Positions 9,401 to 18,265 of a stretch of 44,881 nt of DNA are shown in pieces (within the stretch, counting starts at the first letter, position 1; each line of letters begins with the position of its first letter). The notes under the pieces were generated by a model. It worked only from the letters and a program-made list of their open reading frames with translations, was not told the DNA's origin and searched no databases. This DNA is from Streptomyces poriferorum (GTDB taxonomy: Bacteria > Actinomycetota > Actinomycetes > Streptomycetales > Streptomycetaceae), in the NCBI RefSeq assembly GCF_019399235.1, contig NZ_JAELVH010000015.1:1-44881 (forward strand). The letters are read 5' to 3'. The position numbers and the translations under genes are program-made.

Positions 9401-10080
9401 CGGGCGGCGCCACCTGGTTCGGCGCGGCTCCGGCCGAGGGCCGGATGGCGAAGGGCGGTGAGCAGAAGGTCGTCCTCACCTTCGACACGCGCGGCGTCGC
9501 GCCCGGCACCGTCCTCAAGGGCACCCTCGTCGTTGCCTCCGACAGCGGCCGCGCCGCCGAGATCAAGATCCCGGTGACCGTGTCCGTACCCGGCTACCGA
9601 ACGGCGATCGACGCCGGCGGGGCCAAGGCGTACACCGACTCCGCCGCCGACAGCTGGACTCCGGACCGGAAGTACACCGCCGGCTCGTACGGCTTCGTCG
9701 GCCAGTCCTCGAAGACGAGCACCACCAACGCCATCGAGGACACCACCGACGACAAGCTGTTCCGCACCGCCCGGGAGGGTGCCCTCGAGTACCGCTTCGA
9801 CCAGGTGCCGGACGGCACCTACCAGATCGAACTGGACTTCGCCGAGGTCGGCAAGGTCCCGGCAGGACAGCGCCTCACCGACGTCCTCGCCGAGGGCTCC
9901 GTCCGCCTGCCCGACCTGGACATCGTCGCCGAGACCGGCGGCAGCTACCGGGCGCTGGCCAAGTCCTTCACGGTCACCGTCACCGACGGCCAGCTGAACG
10001 TCCGGCTGGTCGCCACCGGCGCCGAGAAGACCCTCGTCAACGCCATCCGCGTCACCCAGCGTCCCGACCTGAGCAGCTGA
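6490..10080 (+). CDS. Secreted S8 subtilase 2 of the tandem trio, malectin-capped (1196 aa)
   Basis: A paralogue of the preceding subtilase with the same module order and similar sequence throughout. The signal peptide (RRLGLLAAALTLAMGVPLL, then ASA) is followed by a propeptide rich in Lys and Ala. The S8 domain has Asp196 (NIDTGVD), His243 (DHGHGTHTMG) and Ser415 (SGTSMASPHT). Regulatory-like modules, the LPFPVALYG/KFPFPV-type beta-sandwich, an Ig-like module and a C-terminal malectin-like module (AYTDSAADSWTPDRKYTAG) follow. GTG at 6490 is chosen because a GGAAAGAGAG purine run precedes it, the leader resembles that of gene 1, and the triad numbers then match both sisters. The 20-nt gap to the next gene suggests co-transcription. 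Its Cys near the His motif and at GPDC and TCGGT are shared with the sisters. Confidence 0.93.
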   Translation: MRQQLARRLGLLAAALTLAMGVPLLAAVPASADPAPTPAAQLLGKADTEVVRQLDKKDTTTFWVQLGSKADTSAAKGAKTRVGRDKALIAAKKRHAATTQAGIEDLVKEAGAHSTSYWISNTLKVTGDKALAAKIAARPEVASIAADKLLQLPEELPAEQEPTVNGVEWNLDSINAPKVWDELGINGSGTVVANIDTGVDYQHSTLMNKYRGLKADGTYQHEYNWFDATASCPGDAPCDDHGHGTHTMGTMVGDDRDGNKIGVAPGAQWIAAKACTPLGCEQDALMAAGQWILAPTGRNGDNPRPDLAPDVVNNSWGADIIDTWYKDMVQAWTDAGIFPAFSNGNAGPDCATAGSPGAYTNSYATGAFDSAGDIAYFSSRGTGEDGAVKPDIAAPGVDVRSAAPGGGFAVMSGTSMASPHTAATVALMWAASPAIRGDVAATERLLDRTAHDVDDITCGGTAENNNVFGEGRLDAYEAVASVPRGPLGGLLGTVTSDGAPVAGATVELDGPMNALADTRADGTYSLPKLMVGDYGVKVTKYGYTPAASTVTVTEDATTTRDLSLATAPTGTLSGTVSTLSGPEAGARIEVAGAPAETGTTTAADGTYRLELPAGTYLVTITPVSRCATSGSFSVQVSEGDGSRNLTLPNRGDRFGTVCRTTHDTAFPSGATKLSTSSDYDGSATVKFPFPVALYGKTYTQAAANVEGYLSFEQSVNVSANRNLPFTGFPNGSLYPFWDNLQLATDSGDMYWSSRGAAPHREIVVEWRNAVPSTARTQKLDFSVVIGEDGTYSFHYRNLIGGDYARGLGATIGAENADGTDALQYSLNQVSVSDGTAVEFTPTRSAALTGTVTDGNDKKALAGATVTVAHDGEPVATGTTGSDGTYLVQTPVTSDKTDYDVTVSAGHYTSHSGTLALAAGSTEQLTAALATGKVSATPAAATTVVVPAEQSRQRTLTLANSGSDTGYTVTETGGATWFGAAPAEGRMAKGGEQKVVLTFDTRGVAPGTVLKGTLVVASDSGRAAEIKIPVTVSVPGYRTAIDAGGAKAYTDSAADSWTPDRKYTAGSYGFVGQSSKTSTTNAIEDTTDDKLFRTAREGALEYRFDQVPDGTYQIELDFAEVGKVPAGQRLTDVLAEGSVRLPDLDIVAETGGSYRALAKSFTVTVTDGQLNVRLVATGAEKTLVNAIRVTQRPDLSS

Positions 10081-10100
10081 TCCCCATGAGGAAAGCAGAC

Positions 10101-13100
10101 GTGAACCGACACAGAACACCCCGGTGGCGAGGACTGCTCACCACCGCGCTCGCCACGACCCTCGGCGCCCCCTTCCTGGGCGCCCTGCCGGCCGTCGCCG
10201 CCGAACCGGTCCAGCCGACCACCTTGCAGAGCAAGGCGGACAGCGCCCTGCTCAAGGACTTCACCCGGCACGACAAGGTCTCGTTCTGGGTGCAGCTCGC
10301 CTCCCAGGCCGACACTTCGGCTGCGAGGAAGGCCCCCACCAAGACCGGCCAAGGCCGTGCGGTGCTGAAGGCGAAGACCGCGTACGCCAAGAGCTCGCAG
10401 CAAGGACTCACGGCCCTGCTGAAGCAGGCCGACGCGTCCTACACGTCGTACTGGATCAGCAACACGGTCAAGGTCACCGGCAGCAAGGCCCTCGCCGCGA
10501 AGATCGCCGCCCGCCCCGACGTCGCGTCCATTGAGGCCGATGACACCGTTCCCCTGCCCCCGACGGCGAACGGCACCAACGAGGCCAAGGTCGGCGGGAT
10601 CGAGTGGAACGTCGACCGCATCAACGCGCCCAAGGTGTGGAACGAGTACGGCGTACGTGGCGAGGGCGTCGTCATCGGCAGCATCGACACCGGAGTCGAC
10701 TTCCAGCACCCGGCACTCGCGGCCGGCTACCGGGGCCTGAAGGCCGACGGCACGTACGACCACGCCTACAACTGGTTCGACGCGACCCGCACGTGCGGCA
10801 CGACGCAGCCCTGTGACGACCAGGGGCACGGCACCCACACCATGGGCACCATGACCGGCGAGGACGGCACCACCAACACCATCGGGGTCGCGCCCGGTGC
10901 CCGCTGGATCGCCGCCAAGGCGTGCACCACCGAGAACTGTCCGCGCGAGGCGCTGCTTTCCGCCGGGCAGTGGATGCTCGCACCGACCGACGCAGACGGG
11001 CAGAACCCGCGGCCCGATCTCGCCCCCGACGTCATCAACAACTCCTGGGGCGCCGACAGCCTGGACACCTGGTACCAGGCAATGGTCCAGTCGTGGCGGG
11101 ACGCCGGGATCTTCCCGGCCTTCTCCAACGGCAATGCGGGACCCTACTGCGACACGGCCGGGTCCCCGGGCGCCTATACGAACACGTACGCCTCGGGCGC
11201 CTTCGACAGCAACAACAAGATCGCTTCCTTCTCCTCGCGCGGTCCCGGCGTCGACGGCACGGTCAAGCCGAACATCGCGGCCCCCGGCGTGAACGTCCGC
11301 TCGGCCGTACCCGGCGGCGGCTACGCGGCCAAGTCCGGTACGTCGATGGCCTCACCGCACACCGCGGCCACCGTCGCCCTGCTCTGGTCGGCGGCACCGG
11401 GGCTGCGCGGTGACGTCCCCGCCACCGAAGCGGTGCTGAACAAGTCCGCGGCGGACGTCGACGACACCACCTGTGGCGGCACCACGGCCTTCAACAACGT
11501 GTACGGCGAAGGCCGGCTCGACGCGTACGCCGCGGTCAACGCCGCCCCGCGCGACCACATCGGCGCCCTCACCGGCACCGTCACCATCGGCGGCGAGCGG
11601 GCCGCCGACGTCGAGGTCTCCGTGGCCGGTCCCACGCACGCCACCCTGACCACGAAGAAGGACGGCACGTACGCCTTCCCCCGCCTGGTCTCCGGCGACT
11701 ACACGGCGACCGTGACCAAGTTCGGCTACGTCACAGACACGGCCACGCTCACCGTCACCGACGGCGGCTCCGCCACCCACGACGCCGCGCTCGCCACCGC
11801 CCCGACCGGAACCGTCACCGGTACCGTGCGCAGCGACTCCGGCACCGAGGCGGACGTCGCGATCAAGGTGCAGGGCACCCCGGTCCGCGCGTCGAGCGCA
11901 GCCAACGGTACGTACGAGTTGACACTTCCCGTGGGCAGTTACCAGCTCAGCCTGACACCGCTCAACCACTGCGCGGCTACCATCGGCATCGCGCTCGATG
12001 TGGCCACGGGCACAGCCGCCAAGGATGTCGCCCTTGCCACCCGCAGCGATGCCTTCGGGACCACGTGCCAGCAGGTGTCCGCGGAGTTCCCGACCGGCGA
12101 GACCAAGCTCGACCTTCTGCAGCCGTCCGCGGCGTACTCCGCCGTGACGGCGCCGTTCCCCATCGCCCTGTACGGCCACACGTACGACAAGGGGTGGATC
12201 ACCCGCGACGGACAGGTGATCTTCGGCTATCTCTGGCTGGCCGACAACACCCAGCTGCCGAACAAGTCGCCCGCCAACGGTGCGCTCTCCCCCTTCTGGG
12301 ACCAGCTGGCCATGGACGACTCCTCCGGCATCTACACCGCGGTACGCGGCACCGCCCCACACCGTGAGTACGTCGTCGAATGGCGGGACATGCTCATCGC
12401 CCGCGACCCGAGCGAGCGCATCGGCTTCGCCGCCGTGATCGGCGAGGACGGCACGTACACCTTCCACTACAAGGGCATCGACCCGAGCGCCAAGGGCTTC
12501 GAGCAGGCTACCGGTGCCACCATCGGCGCCGAGAACCACGACGGCACCGACGCGCTGCAGTACTCGTTCAACCAGCTCTCCGTCCGCGACGGCATGGCGA
12601 TCCGCTTCCGGCCCGAGGGCCACGCGGTCGTCTCCGGCACGGTGACCGACGCCAACGACGGCAAGCCGGTCGCCGGCGCCACCGTCACGGTCGCCCGCGG
12701 CGGCACGAGCGTCGGCACGGCGACCACCCGGGCCGACGGCGCGTACCTGACGCAGGTCCCGGTGACCGCGGCCGCCGACCACAAGGTCACGGTCACGGCG
12801 CCGCACTACGCCACGGCGACCCGCACGGCCGAACTGGGCAACCTGTCCGCGCTGCGCACCGAATCCGCCCTCACCACGGGCGCGGTGCGGGCCGACAACG
12901 GTTCCGGGTGGCAACTGGTCGTTCCGGCGGGCGAGCAGCGCCGGCGCACCCTGACCCTCACCAACGGCGGCTCGTCCGCCGCGTACACCGTCGCGGAGAA
13001 GTCCGGCGCCTCCTGGCTGAAGATCGCCCCGGCGTCCGGCACGCTCGGCGCGGGCGCTCAGCAGCAGGTCACGCTGACGTTCGACACGGCGGCGGCCAAG

Positions 13101-13688
13101 CCCGGCACCGTGTACTCCGGCACCCTCGTGGTGACGTCCGAGAGCGCCCGGACACCGACGTTCTCGTTGCCGGTCAAGCTGGTCGTCCCCGCCTACCAGA
13201 AGGGTGTGGACGTCGGTGCGGACACCGCGTCCGTGGACGCGCTCGGCGACACCTGGACCCAGGACCGGCCTTACGCGGAGGGCGCGTTCGGATACGTGGG
13301 CGACACCACCGCCCTCACCTACACCCGTAAGGACATCGCGGGTGCCGTCAGTTCCCAGGAGCAGCAACTGCTGCGCTCGGGCCGGGAAGGCGTCAGCGAG
13401 TACCGCTTTGGTGCCGTGCCGAACGGCGTCTACCAGGTGGAGCTGGGCTTCGCCGAACCGGCGGGCGTGAAGCCGGGACAGCGTGTCTTCGACGTCACGG
13501 CCGAAGGCGTGGAGAAGGTCGCGGACGTGGACGTCCGCCTGGAGTCGGGCGCCGCCCGGACCGCGCTGTCCAGGACGTTCACGGTCAAGGTCACCGACGG
13601 CCGGCTGGAGGTGGGCTTCAAGGCGGTCACCGGCACGACGTTGGTCAACTCGATCCGGGTGACACAGCGCCCTGACCTGACGAGCTGA
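10101..13688 (+). CDS. Secreted S8 subtilase 3 of the tandem trio, malectin-capped (1195 aa)
   Basis: Third paralogue, starting 20 nt after subtilase 2. The N terminus MNRHRTPRWRGLL leads a signal peptide ending near AVAA. The catalytic domain has Asp196 (SIDTGVD), His243 (DQGHGTHTMG) and Ser415 (SGTSMASPHT). The C-terminal stack matches the other two: regulatory-like modules, a beta-sandwich (APFPIALYGHTYD, SPFWDQ, VVEWRDM), an Ig-like module (GEQRRRTLTLTNGG) and a malectin-like end. The GTG at 10101 has AGGAAAG five nt upstream. The ATG at 10086 lies in front of that purine run, so it is less likely. An imperfect hairpin follows the stop. The three genes look like products of local duplication followed by divergence; whether their cleavage specificities differ cannot be read from sequence. 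Confidence 0.93.
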   Translation: MNRHRTPRWRGLLTTALATTLGAPFLGALPAVAAEPVQPTTLQSKADSALLKDFTRHDKVSFWVQLASQADTSAARKAPTKTGQGRAVLKAKTAYAKSSQQGLTALLKQADASYTSYWISNTVKVTGSKALAAKIAARPDVASIEADDTVPLPPTANGTNEAKVGGIEWNVDRINAPKVWNEYGVRGEGVVIGSIDTGVDFQHPALAAGYRGLKADGTYDHAYNWFDATRTCGTTQPCDDQGHGTHTMGTMTGEDGTTNTIGVAPGARWIAAKACTTENCPREALLSAGQWMLAPTDADGQNPRPDLAPDVINNSWGADSLDTWYQAMVQSWRDAGIFPAFSNGNAGPYCDTAGSPGAYTNTYASGAFDSNNKIASFSSRGPGVDGTVKPNIAAPGVNVRSAVPGGGYAAKSGTSMASPHTAATVALLWSAAPGLRGDVPATEAVLNKSAADVDDTTCGGTTAFNNVYGEGRLDAYAAVNAAPRDHIGALTGTVTIGGERAADVEVSVAGPTHATLTTKKDGTYAFPRLVSGDYTATVTKFGYVTDTATLTVTDGGSATHDAALATAPTGTVTGTVRSDSGTEADVAIKVQGTPVRASSAANGTYELTLPVGSYQLSLTPLNHCAATIGIALDVATGTAAKDVALATRSDAFGTTCQQVSAEFPTGETKLDLLQPSAAYSAVTAPFPIALYGHTYDKGWITRDGQVIFGYLWLADNTQLPNKSPANGALSPFWDQLAMDDSSGIYTAVRGTAPHREYVVEWRDMLIARDPSERIGFAAVIGEDGTYTFHYKGIDPSAKGFEQATGATIGAENHDGTDALQYSFNQLSVRDGMAIRFRPEGHAVVSGTVTDANDGKPVAGATVTVARGGTSVGTATTRADGAYLTQVPVTAAADHKVTVTAPHYATATRTAELGNLSALRTESALTTGAVRADNGSGWQLVVPAGEQRRRTLTLTNGGSSAAYTVAEKSGASWLKIAPASGTLGAGAQQQVTLTFDTAAAKPGTVYSGTLVVTSESARTPTFSLPVKLVVPAYQKGVDVGADTASVDALGDTWTQDRPYAEGAFGYVGDTTALTYTRKDIAGAVSSQEQQLLRSGREGVSEYRFGAVPNGVYQVELGFAEPAGVKPGQRVFDVTAEGVEKVADVDVRLESGAARTALSRTFTVKVTDGRLEVGFKAVTGTTLVNSIRVTQRPDLTS

Positions 13689-13712
13689 CCCAGCACGTCC
13701 GCAGGCACGAAC

Positions 13713-13745
13713 GGGCCCGCTCCGGAAGCAATCCGGGGCGGGCCC
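13713..13745. terminator. Hairpin between convergent subtilase 3 and M20 genes
   Basis: GGGCCCGCTCCGG at 13713-13725 pairs with 13733-13745, with one T-G wobble and a 7-nt loop. It lies between the stop of subtilase 3 on the + strand and the stop of the M20 gene on the - strand, and could serve both. Confidence 0.7.
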
Positions 13746-13780
13746 TGCCGCATCGGCCGGGGGCCGGTGCCGCGCGTCGT

Positions 13781-15259
13781 TCAGTCCGCGCAGGCGCGTT
13801 CCTCGTGCCGGGCCCGGAGGGCGTAGTCGTTGAGGATCAGCGACAGGCTCGACGTGAGGCGCCGCGCGTAGGGGACGTGGAGGGACTCGTTCGGGCCGTG
13901 GGCGTTCGCGCCCGGGCCCAGCACTCCGCAGGCCAGGAACTGCGCCTCGGGGAACTGCCGGGTCAGCTTCCCCATCAGGGGTATCGTGCCGCCCTGACCG
14001 ATCCGGGCGACGTCCGCCCCGTCGAAGCAGGCCCGGCTCGCCGCCGACAGTGCCGCCCGGAGCCACGGCTGCTCGGCGGGTGCGTGCCAGCCGTCGGCGA
14101 CGACCCGGTCGGGCGTGAACCGGACCGACGTGCCGTACGGCGGGTCCGCCTCGAGGATCCGGCCGACCTCCGCGAGGGCCGCCGCGCTGTCCACCGTGGG
14201 CGGCAGCCGCAACGAGACCTTCACGCGCGTGTGCGGACGCAGTACGTTGCCCGCCGACGCCACCGGAGGAATGCCGTCGGCTCCGGTGACCTCCAGACTG
14301 GGGCGCCAGGCCCGGTTGAGGAGAAGCTCCTCGGGGTCGCGCGTCACCGGGGACGCGTTCCCGTACCAGTCGAAGCGGCCCCAGACCTGCTCGCCCAGCA
14401 GCGCCGCCGCCTCACGTGTCTGGGCGCGGCGCTCGTCCGGCACCTCGCAGTGCAGAACGTCCGGGCGCAGCGAACCCGTCGCCCCGTCCTCCAGCCGGTC
14501 CAGCAACCGCCGCAGCACCCGGAACGACGACGGCACCACGCCGCCCGCGTCCCCGGAGTGCGCGCCGTCGCCGAGGACCCGCACGTCGAGCGTCCCGCCG
14601 CAGGCCCCGCGCAACGACGTGACCAGCCACAGCCGTTCGTAGTCGCCCGCCCCGGAGTCCAGGCAGACCACCAGGCCCACCTCGCCGATGCGCGGCGCGA
14701 GCAGGGCGAACCAGTGGTCGAGGTCGGGGCTGCCCGACTCCTCACCGGCCTCGAACACGCCGACGCAGCGCGGCCGGGCCGCGCCCTGCTCGGCCAGCGC
14801 CCGCACCGCGGTCACCGACGCGGGCAGCGCGTACCCGTCGTCGGCGCCCCCTCGGCCGTACAGCCGGGGGTCGTCGTACACCGGTTCCCAGGCGGTGCGG
14901 CCCTCGGTCCAGCCGTCGCCCTCGGGCTGTTTGTCGAGATGGCCGTAGAACAGAACGGTCTCCTGCGCAGGCGTGCCCTCGCCCGGCACCTCGAAGAAGA
15001 TCAGCGGTGTGCGTCCGGGCGCGCGCAGGACCTCCACCCGCAGGCCGGGCAGCGGCACGTTCCGCAGCCACGCGGCCGCGGCGTCGACGGCCCGGTCGAG
15101 GTGGCCGTGGGCCTCCCAGTCCGGGTCGTAGGCGGGGCTGACCGCCGGGACGCTGATGTGCTGCCGGACGAGGGGGAGCACCTCCGTCTCCCACTGGGCG
15201 TCACAGAAGTCCCGTACGGGGCCGGCGTCGGCGACACCGGCCGGAACCTGCTCAGGCAT
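13781..15259 (-). CDS. M20-family metallopeptidase / dipeptidase (492 aa)
   Basis: A zinc-dependent exopeptidase-type hydrolase, probably cytoplasmic because no signal peptide is present. M20 landmarks are visible: first metal His107 in LFYGHLDKQPE, bridging Asp140 in YGRGGADDG, and the Glu pair 173-174 in EAGEESGSPD. A small dimerisation-type segment sits in the middle (GDGAHSGDAGGV) and a late His motif (NAHGPNESLHVPY) ends the enzyme. The length fits carnosinase/dipeptidase-like members. It is the last gene of the transporter-DUF917-M20 run. Its ATG overlaps the end of the DUF917 gene by 8 nt, which suggests translational coupling. In this context it may hydrolyse a peptide or amide brought in by the OPT transporter; that role is inferred from neighbourhood only. 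Confidence 0.9.
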   Translation of the reverse strand: MPEQVPAGVADAGPVRDFCDAQWETEVLPLVRQHISVPAVSPAYDPDWEAHGHLDRAVDAAAAWLRNVPLPGLRVEVLRAPGRTPLIFFEVPGEGTPAQETVLFYGHLDKQPEGDGWTEGRTAWEPVYDDPRLYGRGGADDGYALPASVTAVRALAEQGAARPRCVGVFEAGEESGSPDLDHWFALLAPRIGEVGLVVCLDSGAGDYERLWLVTSLRGACGGTLDVRVLGDGAHSGDAGGVVPSSFRVLRRLLDRLEDGATGSLRPDVLHCEVPDERRAQTREAAALLGEQVWGRFDWYGNASPVTRDPEELLLNRAWRPSLEVTGADGIPPVASAGNVLRPHTRVKVSLRLPPTVDSAAALAEVGRILEADPPYGTSVRFTPDRVVADGWHAPAEQPWLRAALSAASRACFDGADVARIGQGGTIPLMGKLTRQFPEAQFLACGVLGPGANAHGPNESLHVPYARRLTSSLSLILNDYALRARHEERACAD

Positions 15260-16316
15260 CGGCGAGGGCCTTCGCCGCCGGGGCGAACTCGATGCCGAGC
15301 AGCTCCTCCACCGGCGCGTACACCTCGGGCATGTACATCGTCCGGGAGAGCAGGAGGTTCTCGGCCGGGGCGACCAAGACGCTGACCTGCTTGCCGACCT
15401 CGACGTCGGCGGAGGCGAGCGGCTGCCCGGCCTCGTCGAACGTCGTGATCAGATCGGGGAACGACGCCCGGCGGACACCGGCGACATCGAGCGCCATGTA
15501 CTCGTTGACGATGTACAGGGTGGTGCCCGCCGCGTCGTCGAGGACCGCGACGCCGACGTCCAGGCCTTCCCGCTGCTCGCACCGGTACTCGAGCACCGTG
15601 CCGGTCACGGCGATCTCACCGCCGAGGTGCTGGGCGGCGCCGAGCACGCCACCCGCCAGGAAACGGCGGCCCAGTTCGATGGCGAAACCGATCGCGCCCG
15701 GCGCGCCGTTGCGCACCGCGTAGCCGACCTCGACGGGGTTGCGGGCCACGCCCACCCAGCCGCCCGACTCGACGGAGGCGCGCCGGACCACGTTCGACGT
15801 GGCCTCCAGCCGGCCGGAGACCGAGCCCTCGACGTACGCGTACGGCTTGCCGCCCGCGTAGCCCTGGGTGGAGAGGTAGTTCTCCTCCTGGTGCAGGCCC
15901 ATCGCGCCCATCACGCTGGACGGGTGGGCGCGGCCGTTGCAGGCCAGGTCGATGACGGGCAGGCCGGTCATGGCCGAGTGGAACCAGCCGTTGATGGTGG
16001 TCTCGGCGCCGTTCTCGTTCGTGTGGAGCGCGACGAGCGGGCGCGGCAGGTCACGGCGGAGCAGCTCCAGGGCACGCAGCAGATGCGTGGGCAGCACCTG
16101 CGGGTCGGGCGCCGCCGGGGCGCCGACCAGGGCTACCGTCGCGGTCAGGTCGTCGGCCGCGAACTCGTCGGCCGACCACAGCTCAGGTATGCCGATCTGG
16201 AGGGCCAGTTCGGCGGTGCGCAGACCCCGCTCGACGAATCCGCCGCCGCCTCCGCCGAGTACGGCACCGCCGTACACGGCCGCGCGGATGTCGTCATGGG
16301 TCAACTGTCGCTTCAC
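15252..16316 (-). CDS. DUF917 (S-Me-THD-type) family protein (354 aa)
   Basis: This matches the DUF917 family, now labelled S-methyl thiohydantoin desulfurase-like in Pfam as I recall. Seen in the sequence: an N-terminal GGAVLGGGGGG glycine-rich motif, PVIDLACNGRAHPSS near the middle, and a C-terminal beta-rich half (PDLITTFDEAGQPL, VLVAPAENLLL). Members are cytoplasmic and usually near 350-370 aa, so this copy looks complete. GTG at 16316 has GGGAG six nt upstream. It lies 65 nt after the OPT transporter and overlaps the M20 gene. DUF917 genes often sit with OPT or other transporters, AroM-type proteins and peptidases. Thiohydantoin or hydantoin-like ring chemistry is possible, but the substrate is not determined here. 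Confidence 0.85.
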   Translation of the reverse strand: MKRQLTHDDIRAAVYGGAVLGGGGGGFVERGLRTAELALQIGIPELWSADEFAADDLTATVALVGAPAAPDPQVLPTHLLRALELLRRDLPRPLVALHTNENGAETTINGWFHSAMTGLPVIDLACNGRAHPSSVMGAMGLHQEENYLSTQGYAGGKPYAYVEGSVSGRLEATSNVVRRASVESGGWVGVARNPVEVGYAVRNGAPGAIGFAIELGRRFLAGGVLGAAQHLGGEIAVTGTVLEYRCEQREGLDVGVAVLDDAAGTTLYIVNEYMALDVAGVRRASFPDLITTFDEAGQPLASADVEVGKQVSVLVAPAENLLLSRTMYMPEVYAPVEELLGIEFAPAAKALADA

Positions 16317-16381
16317 GGGGTTCTCCCAGGGTGGTTCTGTACAGGGGTGCGAGAGGAGGTACGGGGGCGCGGCTGCTTGGC

Positions 16382-18013
16382 CTACTTGGCGGCCTTGAAC
16401 ACGCCGTTGCCGAACGAGTAGAGGGCGTCACCGGCGATCGCGCCGCCGGCGAAGACCTCCAGGTCGTCCTTGGCCTTCGGGCCGAGGACGCGCGGGGCGA
16501 GGACACGCACGGCGACGCCGGCGGCGACCATCCAGCCGGCCATCGGTGTGGTGATCAGCAGCCCGGTCGCCAGCAGGATGCCGAGCTGGCGCTTCGGGCC
16601 GCCGATCAGCTGCACGAGCGCGCCGGGGATCGCCCACAGGGCGAGGTCCCGGGCGGTCTCACCGGACGGACCCGCCTTGATCGCGGCGACGTACGCGGCG
16701 TCGATCGGGGCGGTCTGCCCGTTGTCGAAGAACATCCGGTACGACACGAGGACGACGACGATGGCGACGCCGAAGCCGATCATCGCGGCGATCAGCTGCT
16801 GACGGCGGCCCTCCAGCTCGAAGGCCGGGTCGGCGTTCTCGCCGCGCAGCAGATAGCCCGCCTTCAGGTCGTAGCCCATGTCGGCGAAGGCCGGACCGGT
16901 CGCGGCGGTGAAGCCGGACAGGACGACGAGCGCCTCGGGCGGGAAGCCGATGAGGATGCCGAGCAGCAGCGTGATCAGGGCGATCGCGAAGGCGGGGAAC
17001 CAGCCGGAGTGCATCGACGCGATGCCGACGAGCAGTTCGTGCAGGAACGCGGCGACGGACGCGTACAGGAGGAAGCCGATCAGCATGCCCGGGCTCATGT
17101 GCGTGGCGGCACCGGTACCGAACGCCAGCAGGACCGAGATCACGAGGTAGGCACCGAAGCCCAGCCGCATGGAGCGCCCCAGACGTCGGGCGCCTTCCGG
17201 CGCGCCGGCCGGTCCGGTCGCGCGGGCGTCGCCCGCCGGGGTGCGCCGGGCCTGGAAGATGGTGCGGCCGACCTGGACGAGGGCGACGAGGCCCGCCCCC
17301 ATCATCATGCCGTGGGGCAGGTACATGGACCCCAGGTCGAGGCCGAACAGCGGGTCGGCGTACTGGTTGAACAGCAGGCCCACGCCGAAGGCGGCCATGG
17401 CGCCGAGACCGCCGATCAGGGCCACGCCGAACGCCGACATCGGCAGTGTGAACGCGGCGCCGACCAGACCGGTCAGCAGACCGAGGCCGAGGACCTTGGC
17501 ACGCCGGCCGCCCTCGTCGCCCGCCTTGATGGCCTGGGCGGCGGCGAGCCCGGGCGGCCAGGGGTTCTTCGCGGGGAAGGCCGGGGTGTCGTACATCCGG
17601 TAGAGCAGCCAGGCATCGACGAGCATCGCGGCGGCGACCCCGATCAGCATCGGGATGATCATGTCGTCCATCCCGAACAGGAACGGGATCCCGATCGGCA
17701 GGAACAGGCTGTTCGCGGCGCCGAACGTGGCCGAGGAGATGCTGGTCTGCGCGAGGTTCTGGGCATGCACCGAACGGAAGCCGCGGAACATGACGAGCGG
17801 TACGCGGGCCAGCGTCATCGCGGCCAGGGCGCCGATCAGCGAGGTGCTCGGGGTGACGCCGAGCGTGGCGAGCAGCTGTACGCCCACGATCGCCCCGAAC
17901 ACGCTGAGCACCACGGTGAGGATCAGATTGCCGGGGGCGAGGGCGCGGGGATGGCGCGGGTCCGCACTCGCGGGGTGCGAGGTCTCGGCCTGGGGAGAGG
18001 CGTCAGTGCTCAT
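16382..18013 (-). CDS. OPT-family (oligopeptide/YSL-type) transporter (543 aa)
   Basis: A polytopic inner-membrane transporter. Many hydrophobic segments are visible from about residue 30 onward (ILTVVLSVFGAIVGVQLLA, LLTGLVGAAFTLPMSAFGVA and others). A basic linker near the centre (QARRTPAGDARATG) divides two membrane halves, as in the OPT superfamily. The likely substrates are peptides or small peptide-like chelates; specificity cannot be read. ATG at 18013 (MSTDASPQ) is preferred over an upstream in-frame ATG at 18118, because the longer form adds a non-membrane stretch that overlaps the divergent control region. GGGAG lies 12 nt upstream, so spacing is long. It is the first gene of the run with DUF917 and M20 and is divergent from the IclR gene. 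A near-palindrome lies about 50 nt upstream. Confidence 0.85.
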   Translation of the reverse strand: MSTDASPQAETSHPASADPRHPRALAPGNLILTVVLSVFGAIVGVQLLATLGVTPSTSLIGALAAMTLARVPLVMFRGFRSVHAQNLAQTSISSATFGAANSLFLPIGIPFLFGMDDMIIPMLIGVAAAMLVDAWLLYRMYDTPAFPAKNPWPPGLAAAQAIKAGDEGGRRAKVLGLGLLTGLVGAAFTLPMSAFGVALIGGLGAMAAFGVGLLFNQYADPLFGLDLGSMYLPHGMMMGAGLVALVQVGRTIFQARRTPAGDARATGPAGAPEGARRLGRSMRLGFGAYLVISVLLAFGTGAATHMSPGMLIGFLLYASVAAFLHELLVGIASMHSGWFPAFAIALITLLLGILIGFPPEALVVLSGFTAATGPAFADMGYDLKAGYLLRGENADPAFELEGRRQQLIAAMIGFGVAIVVVLVSYRMFFDNGQTAPIDAAYVAAIKAGPSGETARDLALWAIPGALVQLIGGPKRQLGILLATGLLITTPMAGWMVAAGVAVRVLAPRVLGPKAKDDLEVFAGGAIAGDALYSFGNGVFKAAK

Positions 18014-18063
18014 GGGTCTTCGGTACTCCCGTGCGGGTGGGCGCTTGTCAGTCGCCTGGGGAA

Positions 18064-18080
18064 GTTCTAAAATATGGAAC
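18064..18080. promoter_or_regulatory. Candidate IclR operator upstream of the OPT transporter
   Basis: GTTCTAAAATATGGAAC is a 17-nt near-palindrome with 6 of 8 arm positions paired, in an AT-rich island within a GC-rich region. Its reverse complement carries GTTCCATAT, the same 9-mer found upstream of the aroM-type gene at 19757-19765. It lies between the candidate promoter and the start of the OPT gene, in the divergent region shared with the IclR gene. Confidence 0.5.
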
Positions 18081-18107
18081 AGCATCTGAGTATCTGGATC
18101 TCCCTGG

Positions 18108-18136
18108 ATCATCCACATGGCTCATTCCGCCGTCAA
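18108..18136 (-). promoter_or_regulatory. Candidate promoter for the OPT-DUF917-M20 genes
   Basis: On the - strand, TTGACG (18136-18131) and GATGAT (18113-18108) are separated by 17 nt. The -35 fits the vegetative consensus; the -10 is weak. It lies about 95 nt upstream of the OPT start and just upstream of the candidate operator at 18064-18080. Confidence 0.3.
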
Positions 18137-18265
18137 GGGCTGAGCCCGGATTCTCGGAATGTGGGCGGTCCGGAGCCACGGACGAGGGGCGGTCAGGAGC
18201 ACGCCCGGGCGCCCTTTACGATCGGACGACACGACTCGGGGGAGCTCGGGGGAGGCGGGAGAACG

